Positions 63,866-64,000 of a DNA stretch of 64,000 nucleotides are shown here, one piece after another. Position 1 is the first letter of the stretch. Every line of letters begins with the position of its first letter. The notes under the pieces are model-generated. The model saw nothing but the letters and a program-made list of their open reading frames with translations, searched no databases and had not been told where the DNA came from. Both the position numbers and the translations under genes were made by a program. The stretch comes from a virus, in IMG/VR virus record IMGVR_UViG_3300017963_000254, positions 1 to 64,000 of that record, one strand, 5' to 3'.

Positions 63866-64000
63866 GCCTGCTCGATCGAGTCGTAGGCGAAGCGATCGGC
63901 GCGGCCGGCTCGTGGGACCAGACCAACCCGGTCGGCGTCTCCAAGCAATCGCGCAAGGTGGTCGGGAACTTCCCGCTGCCGCTCCGGCGCAGGCGCGAGA
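63862..64000 (+). CDS. gene start with MSLLDRV N-terminus (partial)
   Basis: ATG 63862 overlaps the previous stop (ATGA). The visible 46 residues begin MSLLDRVVGEAIGAAG, with GEA in the place where the LAE site sits in its relatives. The gene runs past the window end, so nothing can be said about its body. Confidence 0.5.
   Translation, partial: MSLLDRVVGEAIGAAGSWDQTNPVGVSKQSRKVVGNFPLPLRRRRE

Overview
The window is a continuous, densely packed stretch of a large, high-GC (roughly two-thirds G+C by eye) tailed-phage genome, or a prophage or metagenomic phage contig. Evidence for this is a terminase operon, phage-type replication and recombination genes, long trains of genes with stop-start overlaps (ATGA, GTGA), many small zinc-ribbon proteins and no bacterial housekeeping genes. 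I see no rRNA, tRNA, CRISPR array or insertion sequence. The host cannot be named; high GC, frequent GTG starts and leaderless-type promoters would suit an actinobacterium-like host, but that is inference.

Layout. 1-4380: end of a CobS-like AAA+ gene, a CobT-like VWA protein, a gp32-type ssDNA-binding protein, a putative homing endonuclease and a DNA methyltransferase. 4500-9425: family A DNA polymerase with two inteins; the second carries a Vsr-like endonuclease gene in a different reading frame. 9451-14533: HNH nuclease, ParB-methyltransferase fusion, zinc-ribbon and HTH proteins, a decayed methyltransferase, a ParB-like protein and a strong terminator. 14596-23699: replication and recombination (SF2 helicase, RecA-like recombinase, putative resolvase-type and RecB-like nucleases, RuvC-like resolvase, uracil-DNA glycosylase). 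23729-27720: two sigma-like proteins and another ParB-like protein. 27717-31592: small and large terminase subunits, the large one with an HNH intein and a reading-frame break in its Walker A motif. 31574-49980: NrdR-like zinc ribbon, a 2086-residue protein with a PI3/4-kinase-like core, then a run of basic, repetitive proteins, several with a short N-terminal sequence ending in L-x-E or I-x-E, which resembles the capsid-targeting presequences of T4 internal head proteins. 50001-56006: dNMP kinase and a class II ribonucleotide reductase with two LAGLIDADG inteins. 56034-64000: accessory genes on both strands, including a coiled-coil membrane protein, a protein with an RNA polymerase alpha-CTD-like domain, several zinc ribbons, and two more genes with presequence-like starts.

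How it works together. The genes supply nucleotides (NrdJ, dNMP kinase, possibly CobS/CobT for the B12 cofactor), replicate and recombine DNA, package it, and probably load proteins into the head. Expression seems to use a recurring element, GGGTAGAAC or GGGTATAAC. It stands either 6-9 nt before a start codon (leaderless type) or further upstream of a Shine-Dalgarno site, and in four places the TAG of the hexamer is also the stop codon of the previous gene. Two phage sigma-like proteins and the alpha-CTD-like protein are candidate users of these promoters.
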